A stretch of DNA of 40,833 nucleotides from CAZPZZ01 sp964591245 (GCA_964591245.1 CAZPZZ010000023.1:1-40833); one strand, 5' to 3'. Shown: positions 7,805 to 16,871, numbered from the stretch's first letter. Numbers and translations are program-made. Notes: generated from the sequence alone by a model not told the origin.

Positions 7805-9832
7805 ATGAACATCATGCATCGACTCATCTATCGTGCCAGTGTCACACCTGCGGGGTGCGTGCTCACGTTACTACTCTGTGTACCTGGGGTCCAAGCCCAG
7901 GTACCCGAGGGGCCGCACGTCATTGGTTCTTCGATTCAGCAGTACTGTTCCGGTTGCCATGGTCCTCAGACCCAGACCGCGGGGATGGATCTCATCGCGC
8001 TGGTGGGTGATCTTCCCCTCGTGAAAAATCGGGAGACGTGGGGGCGCGTGATGGAGGTGCTGGAAGAGCGACGGATGCCTCCTCCGGCGGCTCCGCAACC
8101 AACCGAAGAGGTCCGGATGGAGATGTTGGCGATTCTCATTCGGGATATCGACGAGTTTGATTACTCGACGATTGACGATCCGGGGTTCGAGCCAATGCGG
8201 CGGTTGACCCATGACGAGTACGACAACACCACGCGTGATCTCTTCGGCGTCGAACTGGACCTCGCCGGGCGATTTCCTGACGAATTGATCGGTTCGAGCG
8301 GATTTGAGAATTCCTCGAATACCCTGTTTCTTCAGCCATCGTTGATGGAACGGTATATCGCGGTTGCGGAACGGGCGGTGGCCATGGCCTTGCCCGAGGT
8401 GGCCACAACGGACTCCCATCGGGTTGCGCGTGCGAGGACGCTGCTGCCGGGGCGAGAGCAGGGTGTATCTGACGCGGAGGCGACCAGTCAGATTCTCGCC
8501 CAGTTTCTGCGTCGGGCGTATCGACGTCCTCCGGATGCTGCAGAGCTCCGTCGGGCACTCGTGCAGTACGACGCCGGGCGGAGTGGCGGTCTCGCGCATG
8601 AAGCCGCGGTAAAGCAGGTCATCCAAGGAGTGTTGATTTCTCCGAAATTCCTGTTGCGCGTTGAAGGGGGGCAGACGGGGGGCGACCCGTATCCCGTCAC
8701 CGACTGGGAGCTGGCGTCTCGATTGTCCTATTTTCTGTGGGCGTCCATGCCGGATGAAGAACTCTTCGGGTTGGCAGAGGCGGGTACGTTACGAGAACCT
8801 GCGGTGCTAGAGGCCCAGGTCCAGCGGATGCTGGCTGACCCGCGGGCCGAAACCCTAGGCGAGCTCTTTGCCGCCCAGTGGCTCGGATTTCAACACGTTG
8901 GCACTCGTATCTGGCTGGATCCCATTGACAACCCTTGGTGTACGGCGTCACTGATGACGGCGATGCGCGAGGAGACGTCGATGTTTTTCATGTCCCTGGT
9001 CCGTGGTGATCGACCGATTCGGACGCTGCTTGACGCCGACTATACGTATGTAAACGAGGAACTTGCGCGAACACTCTATGGCAGGGATGACGTGTTCGGT
9101 GACGAGATGCGGCGGGTGTCTATCGAGGATCCCAATCGGGGAGGTCTACTCGGGCAAGCCAGTATTCTGGCGCTGACTTCGAACTACAAGGACACGAGCC
9201 CGGTCAAGCGTGGGCACTACGTGCTCGACACGCTCCTTGGCACGCCGCCACCACCACCGCCACCGAATGCGGGAATCCTGAATGAAGACGTCGCCGATTT
9301 GAGAGGCCTCAGTTTTCGCGAAAAACTGGAGATGCACTCAAAGAACGAGACGTGCCGGGTGTGTCACAGCAAGATCGATCCCATCGGATTCAGTCTTGAG
9401 AACTTTGACTATTTCGGGCGCTGGCGTGACGATTACCGCTTTCGCGTTCGGGTAGACGGTCCAGACGAAGCGAACGAGACCGTCCAGATTGATACTGAAA
9501 CTAGTCCGGATCCGGTTTTCCGCTACTACAAGAATACGAGTCGATCGATTGTGGCCGCCGGAGCCTTGCCTGACGGAACGTCATTCGTTGGACCGGCAGC
9601 ACTCAAGCAGGCGTTGCTCGAGACGCGCTATGACGACGTCGTACGGCAGGTAGTGTCCAAGATGTTGTCGTACGCCCTGGGACGTCAGCTTGAGTACTAT
9701 GATGAACCGGCGTTACGGCGGATCATTGTCAGGCTCCGGGAGAACGACGACCGCTTCGGTACGCTGGTGCAGGCAATCGTCGAGAGCTATCCTTTTCAAT
9801 ACAAAAAGGCTCCGACAGAGGAGACGAATTGA
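7805..9832 (+). CDS. DUF1592/DUF1588/DUF1585-type cytochrome protein
   Basis: A 675-residue secreted heme protein. I take ATG 7805 as start because it gives a clean signal peptide ending near GVQAQ (31); the frame is also open to a TTG at 7763. The first heme motif is C48-S-G-C51-H52 with candidate axial Met91 (RRMPPP). DUF1587 follows (RRLTHDEYDNTTRDLFG), then DUF1595 (FLRRAYRRPPD), DUF1592 (ELASRLSYFLWASMPDEEL), DUF1588 (SNYKDTSPVKRG, with the typical proline run GTPPPPPPPN), a second CxxCH at C517-R-V-C520-H521 (SKIDPIGFSLENFD) and C-terminal DUF1585. This is the standard order for the family; the function is unknown. It overlaps the DUF1552 start by one base, so the two are translationally coupled. 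Confidence 0.93.
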   Translation: MNIMHRLIYRASVTPAGCVLTLLLCVPGVQAQVPEGPHVIGSSIQQYCSGCHGPQTQTAGMDLIALVGDLPLVKNRETWGRVMEVLEERRMPPPAAPQPTEEVRMEMLAILIRDIDEFDYSTIDDPGFEPMRRLTHDEYDNTTRDLFGVELDLAGRFPDELIGSSGFENSSNTLFLQPSLMERYIAVAERAVAMALPEVATTDSHRVARARTLLPGREQGVSDAEATSQILAQFLRRAYRRPPDAAELRRALVQYDAGRSGGLAHEAAVKQVIQGVLISPKFLLRVEGGQTGGDPYPVTDWELASRLSYFLWASMPDEELFGLAEAGTLREPAVLEAQVQRMLADPRAETLGELFAAQWLGFQHVGTRIWLDPIDNPWCTASLMTAMREETSMFFMSLVRGDRPIRTLLDADYTYVNEELARTLYGRDDVFGDEMRRVSIEDPNRGGLLGQASILALTSNYKDTSPVKRGHYVLDTLLGTPPPPPPPNAGILNEDVADLRGLSFREKLEMHSKNETCRVCHSKIDPIGFSLENFDYFGRWRDDYRFRVRVDGPDEANETVQIDTETSPDPVFRYYKNTSRSIVAAGALPDGTSFVGPAALKQALLETRYDDVVRQVVSKMLSYALGRQLEYYDEPALRRIIVRLRENDDRFGTLVQAIVESYPFQYKKAPTEETN

Positions 9833-11193
9833 TGAGACGTGGTCAGTTGTCGCGCCGCACCGTGCTTCGTGGGTTGGGTGCCACGGTGGCGCTACCCTTG
9901 CTCGATGTGATGCCGGCTGTGGCAGGGGCATCTGGAGTTTCTGGACAAGCAGGGAGAGCGGGACCCCTTCGGTTGGCATATCTCTACTTCCCAAATGGTA
10001 TCCCTCGGGGGATTTGGTACCCGGAGCAGACGGGATCCGGCGGGCGTCTGCGTGTGCTGAATGAGTGGATGAGCCCGCTTGAGCCATTCAAGGACGATAT
10101 TCTCATTCCGAGCAAGGTGTGGACGCCAGATGGCAATGGTCATGTCAATGGCCCCCCGACGTGGTTGACGGGTCAAGGTTACGATTCGCGTGCTGTGAAC
10201 GCAGGTGGCGTCTCGGCCGATCAGGTGGCTGCGGCGCATCTTCGGGACGAGACCTTACTTCCTTCATTGGAGTTGTCGGTACAGGGAGAGGGGTTTTTCT
10301 CGAACTCGCTTCCGCGGAATGCGATCTCCTGGTCCGCTCCGGATCGACCGATGACCCGTGAGATTGAGCCGCGTGCGATCTTCGATCGGATGTTCACGGT
10401 GGCGTCTGGGGGGGCGACGAATCGCTCGGTGATGGATGCCGTTCTTGCGGATGCCCGAGCGCTACGCGGCTACGTCAGTGCCGTCGATCGCTATCGGTTG
10501 GACGAGTATTTCGAATCGATTCGTGCGCTCGAGCGGCGCATTGAGTTTGCGGAACGTCGTTCGATGGAGATGCGTGACGACGCGGCGCTGAACGACACGC
10601 TGACGACTCCCGCTCCTGGAATCCCCGGTGAGCACGAGGCGTATATGCGGCTCATGATGGATCTGATGGTGGCGGCATTCCAGTCTGACGCGACTCGCAT
10701 CGTCACGTTCATGCTTGACCACGGGCAGTCGAACCGTTATTTCAACTTTATTCCGAACGTGCAGGGGACCTGGCATGCGCTCTCTCACTATAAGAACGCG
10801 TCAGGCAAGACGGAGGATGATGACGGGGTGACGTCGTGGCAGTCCGTCGAGCAGAAACGGGCAATGTATGCCGAGGTTATTCGATGGCACCATCGGCAGG
10901 TAGCGTATTTGCTCGGGCGGATGAAGGCGATTCAGGAACCCAACGGCGGAACGTTGCTTGATAACAGCATGATCCTGTACGGCGCGAGTCTCGGCGATGG
11001 CAATGAACACGACGCACAAGACCTGCCAACGCTTCTGGCCGGGCGGGGCGGAGGAACCATTACCACCGGACGGTTTTTGGAGCATACGGAGCCGACCGAT
11101 CTAGCGAGCATTCATCTTGCGTTCCTTCAGAGGATGGGTGTGCCGATAGAGAGGTTCGGCGCTGCAGAGGCGCCGCTTAAGGCGTTGGGATAG
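9832..11193 (+). CDS. DUF1552 (HXXSHH-type) Tat-exported protein
   Basis: A 453-residue protein of the DUF1552 family (PF07586). ATG 9832 overlaps the stop of the preceding gene (TGATG) and has GAGGAGAC upstream; a TTG at 9829 is a poorer choice. The N-terminus carries a Tat signal (LSRRTVLRGLGATVALPLL). Family features include FPNGIPRGIWYP, SIRALERRIEFAE and a C-terminal block with LDNSMILYGASLGDGNEHD. The motif that names the family, HxxSHH, reads H315-A-L-S-H319-Y320, so the last His is Tyr. It is the standing partner of DUF1592-type cytochrome proteins, as here. Its fold is like DUF1501, and a hydrolase or oxidoreductase role is only inferred. Confidence 0.92.
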   Translation: MRRGQLSRRTVLRGLGATVALPLLDVMPAVAGASGVSGQAGRAGPLRLAYLYFPNGIPRGIWYPEQTGSGGRLRVLNEWMSPLEPFKDDILIPSKVWTPDGNGHVNGPPTWLTGQGYDSRAVNAGGVSADQVAAAHLRDETLLPSLELSVQGEGFFSNSLPRNAISWSAPDRPMTREIEPRAIFDRMFTVASGGATNRSVMDAVLADARALRGYVSAVDRYRLDEYFESIRALERRIEFAERRSMEMRDDAALNDTLTTPAPGIPGEHEAYMRLMMDLMVAAFQSDATRIVTFMLDHGQSNRYFNFIPNVQGTWHALSHYKNASGKTEDDDGVTSWQSVEQKRAMYAEVIRWHHRQVAYLLGRMKAIQEPNGGTLLDNSMILYGASLGDGNEHDAQDLPTLLAGRGGGTITTGRFLEHTEPTDLASIHLAFLQRMGVPIERFGAAEAPLKALG

Positions 11194-11208
11194 GGAGGCG
11201 AGGTAAAG

Positions 11209-12015
11209 GTGAGGAATTTAAGCGGTTCAGGCGCACCGATGGCGTTGATGTCTATGACGATCCTCCTGGTCACGGCGACGATGGGGGCGGCGCAGTCGTC
11301 CGATCGGATTGCCGCCGAGGGCGGGGACATCGTCATTACCCCAATTATTCATTCGAGCGCGCAAATCGAGCACGCCGGAATGGTTATTCAGATCGATCCT
11401 TGGAGCGTCGGCGATCTGTCGCAGGCGAAACCGGCCGATCTCATCTTGATCACTGATGATCCAGGGCACCACCTGGATCTGGATGCCATTCAGCAATTGA
11501 GGAAGCCCGGCGCGCCGGTCGTTCTGACGGAGACGGCGTTTGCACGATTTTCTGACGGCACGGTGCTGTCGAATGGAGAGAGCGGTATTTTTGCAGATAT
11601 CCCTGTTGAGGCTGTCGGGGCCTATGACATGACACCCGGACTCCCGTTCCATCCACGAGGTGAGGCTAATGGCTATGTCATCACACTCGGGGGAAAACGG
11701 TTGTTCTTCTCTGGCGTCGGTGAGTGCGTGCCGGAGATTCAAGCGCTACGGAATATCGAAGTTGCGGTCATGCCCATGAATCTTCCCGTCGACCGCATGC
11801 GTCCGATTCCAGTGGCGGAATGTGTGAGGACATTCCAGCCGAAAGTCGTGTACTTGAATCATTACGATCAACCGTACGCACGATGGCTTACGAATCCGGA
11901 GGGGAATCCACCTGCCGACACGCAGAATACCCCGGCCACACTCCAGGTATTCGGTGACGCGGTGGTGGAGCAAGGCATCGAATTTCGTGATGCCGCGTGG
12001 TATCCGCCACGCTAG
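11209..12015 (+). CDS. Metallo-beta-lactamase-fold protein with altered metal motif
   Basis: A 268-residue protein resembling the UPF0173/beta-lactamase-like L-ascorbate-6-phosphate lactonase branch. After a hydrophobic leader (MTILLVTATMGAAQ) come GDIVITPIIHSSAQIEHAG, MVIQIDPW and DLILITDDPGHHLDLDAI. This last block aligns with the canonical THxHxDH motif but reads TDDPGHH, so two metal histidines are missing. KRLFFSGVGECVPEI and KVVYLNHYDQPYAR are the later strands that normally carry the remaining ligands. The GTG start has GGGAGGCGAGG just upstream, 15 bases after the DUF1552 stop, so it is the last gene of the run. A lactonase or hydrolase role is possible but the metal site must be unusual. 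A binding role is an alternative. Confidence 0.78.
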   Translation: MRNLSGSGAPMALMSMTILLVTATMGAAQSSDRIAAEGGDIVITPIIHSSAQIEHAGMVIQIDPWSVGDLSQAKPADLILITDDPGHHLDLDAIQQLRKPGAPVVLTETAFARFSDGTVLSNGESGIFADIPVEAVGAYDMTPGLPFHPRGEANGYVITLGGKRLFFSGVGECVPEIQALRNIEVAVMPMNLPVDRMRPIPVAECVRTFQPKVVYLNHYDQPYARWLTNPEGNPPADTQNTPATLQVFGDAVVEQGIEFRDAAWYPPR

Positions 12016-12208
12016 CAGCAGCCAACGATAGGCGTCGAAGACCGGGACTCTGGCGAGCCGAGTAGCTTTGCCGTGACGGGAACGCCGGGGCGAGCGCGCG
12101 TCTTTGTACCCGAGCGACGTGTCCCGCCAGCCCTGGGCCCAGAGGGGAACTGTGAAGCGTTCTGGGGTGAGGGCGAGCTGCACCTCCGATGAGAAACAGG
12201 GAGACCCC

Positions 12209-13831
12209 ATGGACGGCTTGATGATGCAGTACCCGTTGACTTTGGATCGCATCATCGAGCACGCCTACCGGCTATTTCCGCATAAGCACATCCGGACTCG
12301 GCAGCCTGATGGGAGCATGCATGTCTACACCTACGCAGACCTGCATCGCCGGAGTCGCGCGCTCGCTGACGCGCTCGTGCACCTCGGGGTTGAGCCGGGG
12401 GACCGAGTGGCAACGTTTGCGTGGAATCACTACCAGCATCTTGAGATGTATTTCGGTGTTCCCGGTGCGGGTGCTGTGTGTCACACCTTGAATATCCGAC
12501 TCTCATCACGTCAGCTCGCGTATATCGTGAGTCACGCGGAAGATAAGGTTGTGATTCTCGATGCAGCGTTGGTTCCGTTGTACGAAGAAGCTGCGGCAGA
12601 GATCGATTGTGTCCAACATCACGTGCTGATCAATGCCACACCAGGGATGGAAACGAGTCTGCCGAACGTTATTCACTACGAGGAATTGGTCAGTGGAAGT
12701 GCAGAGGGGTTCACCTGGCGTAGCACCGACGAGAACATGGCGATGGGTTTGTGTTACACCAGTGGCACGACCGGCGATCCGAAAGGGGCGCTCTATAGTC
12801 ATCGCTCGATGTTTCTTCACACGCTTGGTGAGAATCAGGCCATGGGGTTGGGACTGTCAGAGCGAGACGTGGTGATGCCGGTGGTGCCCCAGTTTCACGC
12901 CATGGCGTGGGGGCTGCCCTATGCATGCACTCTGGCCGGCGCAGAGGTCGTTATGCCCGGGCCGGCTCTGCAGCCGGCGGCGCTCGCCGAGCTGATCGAG
13001 AAGCATCAGGTGACGGTGGCGGCTGGAGTGCCCAGTATCTGGAATGGGCTGTATCACGAGTTGAGGGCGACCCCTCGGGATATTTCCTGCATACGGGCGC
13101 TGATGGTGGGGGGGTCGGCGATGCCGCGTGCTCTCATCGAGGCCTACGAGCGGGACCTGGGAGTGAATATCCTCCACGCCTGGGGAATGACTGAGTTGTC
13201 GCCGGTGGGGACGGTCTCGAAACTGTCCAGGTCCCATGAGGAGCTTTCGAAAGAGGAGCAGTGGGATGTGAAGGCGCGTCAAGGATATCCACTGGGCGGC
13301 GTCGAGTTACGAATCGTCGGGGATGACGGGACACCGCTACCGTGGGATGGTGTGACGATGGGGGAACTCCAGGCACGAGGTCCCTGGGTGATCCGGAGCT
13401 ACTTCAAGCATGAACCGTCTGACGACCAGTTCACGTCAGACGGTTGGTTTCGAACGGGCGACGTCGCGACCATGACACCGGATGGCTATGTCACGATAAC
13501 GGACCGGACGAAGGATCTCGTGAAAAGCGGAGGAGAATGGATTTCGACGGTAGCGCTTGAAGGCGCGCTGATGGCTCACGTTGATGTGCTCGAGGCGGCT
13601 GTCATTGCTGTGCCTGATGAGAAGTGGATCGAGCGGCCATTGGCAGTGGTGGTGCCTACACCAACAGGCCAGGTGTCGGCGGACGCATTGCGGGACCTGC
13701 TTGCTCCGCAGTTCGCGAAGTTTTGTATTCCCGATCAATTTCTGTTCGTCGACGAGATCCCGAAGACCAGTGTCGGGAAATTCGATAAGAAGGTGCTACG
13801 CGCCCGGCACGCCGCAGGCACCCTTGCGTGA
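12209..13831 (+). CDS. AMP-forming fatty acyl-CoA ligase (medium/long-chain type)
   Basis: A 540-residue cytoplasmic enzyme of the ANL superfamily, converting a carboxylic acid, ATP and CoA into acyl-CoA. The phosphate-binding loop is YTSGTTGDPKG (183-193). Further on are the adenine-region segment HAWGMTELSP, GWFRTGD (about 413), DRTKDLVKSGGEWIS and the C-terminal catalytic lysine K524 in TSVGKFDKK. The sequence style (MMQYPLTLDRIIEHA at the N-terminus) matches ligases often annotated as fadD or AlkK-like. ATG 12209 is chosen because CAGGGAGA precedes it; the frame is open upstream to a TTG at 12104, but that stretch has no conserved character. The 193 bases before it hold no gene I can support. 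The end lies 11 bases from a convergent gene. Confidence 0.9.
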   Translation: MDGLMMQYPLTLDRIIEHAYRLFPHKHIRTRQPDGSMHVYTYADLHRRSRALADALVHLGVEPGDRVATFAWNHYQHLEMYFGVPGAGAVCHTLNIRLSSRQLAYIVSHAEDKVVILDAALVPLYEEAAAEIDCVQHHVLINATPGMETSLPNVIHYEELVSGSAEGFTWRSTDENMAMGLCYTSGTTGDPKGALYSHRSMFLHTLGENQAMGLGLSERDVVMPVVPQFHAMAWGLPYACTLAGAEVVMPGPALQPAALAELIEKHQVTVAAGVPSIWNGLYHELRATPRDISCIRALMVGGSAMPRALIEAYERDLGVNILHAWGMTELSPVGTVSKLSRSHEELSKEEQWDVKARQGYPLGGVELRIVGDDGTPLPWDGVTMGELQARGPWVIRSYFKHEPSDDQFTSDGWFRTGDVATMTPDGYVTITDRTKDLVKSGGEWISTVALEGALMAHVDVLEAAVIAVPDEKWIERPLAVVVPTPTGQVSADALRDLLAPQFAKFCIPDQFLFVDEIPKTSVGKFDKKVLRARHAAGTLA

Positions 13832-13842
13832 TGGCGGGGCGC

Positions 13843-14541
13843 TCACTTCCACGCGAGAAGGTCATCGGCCGTGATGCGGCCACGCATTTCTATACTCCGT
13901 CGCCCGTCGGGTCCAGCGAGGCGATAAAACGCCACGATGTCGATGCCGGCGTGGAGCGCGCGGGCGGGCAGACCCACGACGAGTCCTAAATCCTCGAACG
14001 GCACCTCGGCCCCAAAGCGCGCGATCGGCGTCGCGTCGTCGGCGACCCAGATGGGGCGTACGAGGGTTGGCTGGGGTTCATCGCAGCAGGTGGGCTCTCC
14101 GGCGGGGAGAATTGTGACGGCGGGGCGTTCGAATGAGCGAGCAAGCGTATCCACCGGTGATCGGAGCGCGACATATATCACGGGTGTGGAGAGCCAGCCG
14201 GGTATGTCTGTGGCGGTCAGTCGCTGTCCTGATTGAGCAGCGGCGTGGGAAGCCCACGCGATACGAAGGAAGGGTGTGTATACCGTCCCGGCCAGTTCAG
14301 TCGAGCCAGCAGACGCTGTAGAGGTGACTCTCCTGAGCCTGTAGGTTGCCGGCTGGGCCGCGTAGCCCGCTCTGATCGCGTTCTGTACTTCATCCCGGTT
14401 TAATCCAGCGGTGGGACGAGCCATGAGGGCGCGGAGGGTGGGAATGCGCTCAGCAGGTCGCAAGGCGGGCGGTTCGAAGAGCAACACGACCACCATCAAG
14501 GCGGCGACAAGGGGAGCAAGGGGCGCTATAGCGCGAAGCAT
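13843..14541 (-). CDS. Hypothetical membrane-anchored or secreted protein
   Basis: I do not recognise this 232-residue protein. From ATG 14541 it begins with a strong hydrophobic helix (LAPLVAALMVVVLLF), then a proline-rich linker, a small helical piece (NRDEVQNAIRAGYAAQPATY) and a mostly beta region. Two adjacent cysteines (PTCCDEPQPT) could bind metal or form a disulfide. The frame stays open upstream to 14736, but that extension is Arg/Pro/Thr-rich low-complexity coding and overlaps the end of the PQQ gene, so I reject it. It lies 178 bases after the PQQ dehydrogenase on the same strand. That gap contains a C9 run near 14678 and nothing else notable. It is convergent with the acyl-CoA ligase. 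Confidence 0.6.
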   Translation of the reverse strand: MLRAIAPLAPLVAALMVVVLLFEPPALRPAERIPTLRALMARPTAGLNRDEVQNAIRAGYAAQPATYRLRRVTSTASAGSTELAGTVYTPFLRIAWASHAAAQSGQRLTATDIPGWLSTPVIYVALRSPVDTLARSFERPAVTILPAGEPTCCDEPQPTLVRPIWVADDATPIARFGAEVPFEDLGLVVGLPARALHAGIDIVAFYRLAGPDGRRSIEMRGRITADDLLAWK

Positions 14542-14719
14542 CTGAACGGCCTCATGGCATCTGATTGGCGCCGCGGCAGGTAGTGATCGCACGACCCGAT
14601 CAAGGGGCGGCCTCCGGGTTGTCCGAGTGCGCTTGGTGTGCCTCCCTCTGCGGCCAGTGAGGGCGTATGGTGTCGGCGCCCCCCCCCAGGTGTCAGCAGC
14701 TACGGGAGTGCGTTGCGGC

Positions 14720-16516
14720 CTAGCCTGGCAGTGCAAAGACGAAGAGATTGTTTCCGTTGCTCGGACGGATCTCTGGTGTCAATCGACGAAAGTGCCCACT
14801 TGTCCCGCCTGTGCCAGTACTGACGGCGACATACTGCGTTCCCCCTACCGCGAACGTGATCGGGAAACCGGTGACCGATGAGCCGAGATTAATCTCCCAC
14901 AAGACTTCACCCGTGGTGTGGTCAAAGGCGCGAAAGCGGCCGTTGACGTCGCCGCCGAAGACAAGCCCTCCCCCTGTCGCAAGGAGAGACATTGTCGCCG
15001 CGCGTTGTTCATGCAGCCAGGTGGTTTCCCCGGTTTCCGCAGAAATGGCCCGGACAGTCCCCGCGTAATCCGTTCCGGGGGCAAGTTGGTGGCGGTAGGC
15101 AATGGCGTACGCCTCTGACCGGCTTTCATTGGGTTCCGCCGGTGTGTCTTCTGGAAACGTCGTTGCCGCCATCATGCGCGCACAGGTGTTTCGTAGCGGC
15201 ATATACATCGTGTTGGTGAGGGGGCTGTACGCGCCCGCTTCCCAGTCCTTACCACCGTTCCACGTCGGGCACGCGAACACGGTTTCTCCTACTGCGCCAA
15301 ATACGACTTCGGCGTTCTCCGTGACCGCTCCAGAGGCCCCATCGATTCCGCTAATCACGTTTTGGGTTACCGTGGGTGTTGCCCAGAGGAACTCTCCCGT
15401 CTCGCGATCGAGCGTATATACAATACCGGTCTTTCCCGGGATGCCGGTGACGACACGTCGGGTCTCGCCGCGTTGCAGTCGTGGATTGATCCAGCTCACG
15501 GCCTCCGGATCGGGAGTGACGGCCGTGTCAACGAGCAGGCGTTCGAATGGGTGGTCAAGATCCCAGTGATCGTTGAGGTGTTGGTAGTACCAGACGATTT
15601 CGCCGGTGTCAGCATCCAGCGCCAGGGTGGAGTTGTGATAGAGATGCTGGTTCTCCGCTCCGCCAAGAAGGAATTTTGGGGCCGGCGCGGTGACGGATGT
15701 CCCGATATAGACGAGGTTGAGCGCCGGATCGTAGCTCGGCACCATCCAGGCCCCGACGTGTTTACGATCTTCATAGGGGACGCCGCCCCAGGTCTCGTCG
15801 CCGGGTTCGCCGGGGGCCGGGATGAGCCGACGGCGCCAGAGTTCTTCACCCGTCAAGGCATCGTGGGCAGTGACGACGCAGGCTTCCGGTCCGCCGCGGG
15901 GCGAACAGCTTCTTCCGGTGATGGCCTTTCCGTTGGCCACGATAGGACCGGAGCCCTGCAGAATCGGATGTACTTCGCGGTCGACCACGGCGGTTTCCCA
16001 GACAGGCTCTCCGGTCTCTGCGGCGAGGGCGAACACGTGTGCGTCCATGCTGGTGTCGATGATTAGTCGGTCGTAGATGGCGATGTTCCGATTGTTGCTA
16101 GCGAGGCCACTACGTCGGACGTCCTCGGGAATCTCGCGACGATGTTCCCAGATGAGATCCCCGGTGCGGGCGTCGATCGCCTGAATGACGTCGTTCGGGT
16201 TCGGCATGTACATGATGCCGTCGTGGACCAGCGGGGTCCCGGATTGAAACCCCTCGTTGAGGGCGCGGGTCCACACCATCCGGATTGTGCCGACGTTGCC
16301 TTGATTGACCTCGTCGAGGGGGCTGTATCCCCAGCTGTCGAGTGTGCGGCGCCACATCAGCCAGTCATTTGGGGGGGGATCTTGAAGGGTTGCATCTGAG
16401 ACCGGTGTGAACGTCCTCGGAGCTTGGGCTCGCGCTGCATTGTCTCCCATCCCGAATGCGAGCATCACGATTACGAATACGACACGCCGGTTCAGCGGCC
16501 TCTGTTCGTGCATCAT
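14720..16516 (-). CDS. PQQ-dependent dehydrogenase (quinoprotein beta-propeller), copy 1
   Basis: A 598-residue periplasmic quinoprotein of the methanol/ethanol/glucose dehydrogenase superfamily, oxidising an alcohol or sugar with PQQ. ATG 16516 gives a signal peptide ending near AARAQ and has AGGGAG upstream; the longer frame to 16699 is not needed. Visible marks are WRRTLDSWGYSPLDEVN, repeated beta-propeller strands of the form IDARTGDLIWEHRRE, the central block YYQHLNDHWDLDHPFE containing the likely catalytic Asp, and GIPGKTGIVYTLDRETGEFLW. No C-terminal cytochrome domain is present, so electrons must go to another carrier. The adjacent Cys-Cys of methanol dehydrogenases is absent; two cysteines lie apart in GRSCSPRGGPEACVV. 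A close paralogue sits at the right end of the window. Confidence 0.9.
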   Translation of the reverse strand: MMHEQRPLNRRVVFVIVMLAFGMGDNAARAQAPRTFTPVSDATLQDPPPNDWLMWRRTLDSWGYSPLDEVNQGNVGTIRMVWTRALNEGFQSGTPLVHDGIMYMPNPNDVIQAIDARTGDLIWEHRREIPEDVRRSGLASNNRNIAIYDRLIIDTSMDAHVFALAAETGEPVWETAVVDREVHPILQGSGPIVANGKAITGRSCSPRGGPEACVVTAHDALTGEELWRRRLIPAPGEPGDETWGGVPYEDRKHVGAWMVPSYDPALNLVYIGTSVTAPAPKFLLGGAENQHLYHNSTLALDADTGEIVWYYQHLNDHWDLDHPFERLLVDTAVTPDPEAVSWINPRLQRGETRRVVTGIPGKTGIVYTLDRETGEFLWATPTVTQNVISGIDGASGAVTENAEVVFGAVGETVFACPTWNGGKDWEAGAYSPLTNTMYMPLRNTCARMMAATTFPEDTPAEPNESRSEAYAIAYRHQLAPGTDYAGTVRAISAETGETTWLHEQRAATMSLLATGGGLVFGGDVNGRFRAFDHTTGEVLWEINLGSSVTGFPITFAVGGTQYVAVSTGTGGTSGHFRRLTPEIRPSNGNNLFVFALPG

Positions 16517-16871
16517 TGACTCCCTGTCTGACTCTGCGCCGTGAAATGGGGCGGGCTCATCCGCGGTAGCCGCGGCGTCGCGGCAACATGGTGTGCCTGC
16601 TGGTATGGCACGTTTTCCGAGAGGGGACGAACTTGCGCATGTCGGCTGTGAAATGGTGGGTGGTTTGCCGGAGCGTCGTAGAGCGCCATGATCTCGCAAT
16701 ACATCAACCTGGGTAGTCTATCCCTAAGCTCGTGATCGTAATAACCCCCTGTCTTCCCCTTGCCGGGACGGGTGAGCCGTAATGTGGACGAGCATGGAGC
16801 GTGCGTATGTGCGCTCTGTGTGGACCTCGCGGGAACGGTATATCATCCGCGTACGCGAACAGGAGGAGACA
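16517..16871. promoter_or_regulatory. 355-base divergent intergenic region
   Basis: This stretch separates the minus-strand PQQ dehydrogenase from the plus-strand bicupin, so it should hold promoters for both. I see CCGCGG-TAG-CCGCGG at 16561-16575, able to form a 6-bp hairpin with a 3-base loop, and two imperfect direct copies of a GTGAAATGGKGSG-like word near 16541 and 16648. A TATATCAT word at 16839-16846 is a plausible -10 region for the plus-strand gene, but I find no convincing -35. The open frames that cross this region look non-coding. Confidence 0.4.
16861..16866 (+). promoter_or_regulatory. Perfect Shine-Dalgarno deciding a TTG start
   Basis: AGGAGG ends five bases before the TTG at 16872. 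That TTG opens a clean signal peptide. The upstream in-frame ATG (16782) would add about 30 charged residues ahead of it, so the ribosome site argues for the TTG start. Confidence 0.7.

Noticed and set aside
7871..8626. Minus-strand open frame opposite the DUF1592 gene
   Set aside because: The plus strand encodes a full multi-domain family protein here, and the reverse frame is a high-GC shadow.
12016..12208. Extended N-terminus or small gene before the acyl-CoA ligase
   Set aside because: It opens with a TTG without a ribosome site, and the residues are not ligase-like. The ATG at 12209 has a good ribosome site.
16541..16670. Imperfect direct repeats as a CRISPR or mobile-element end
   Set aside because: There are only two diverged short copies and no spacer pattern, transposase or target duplication.
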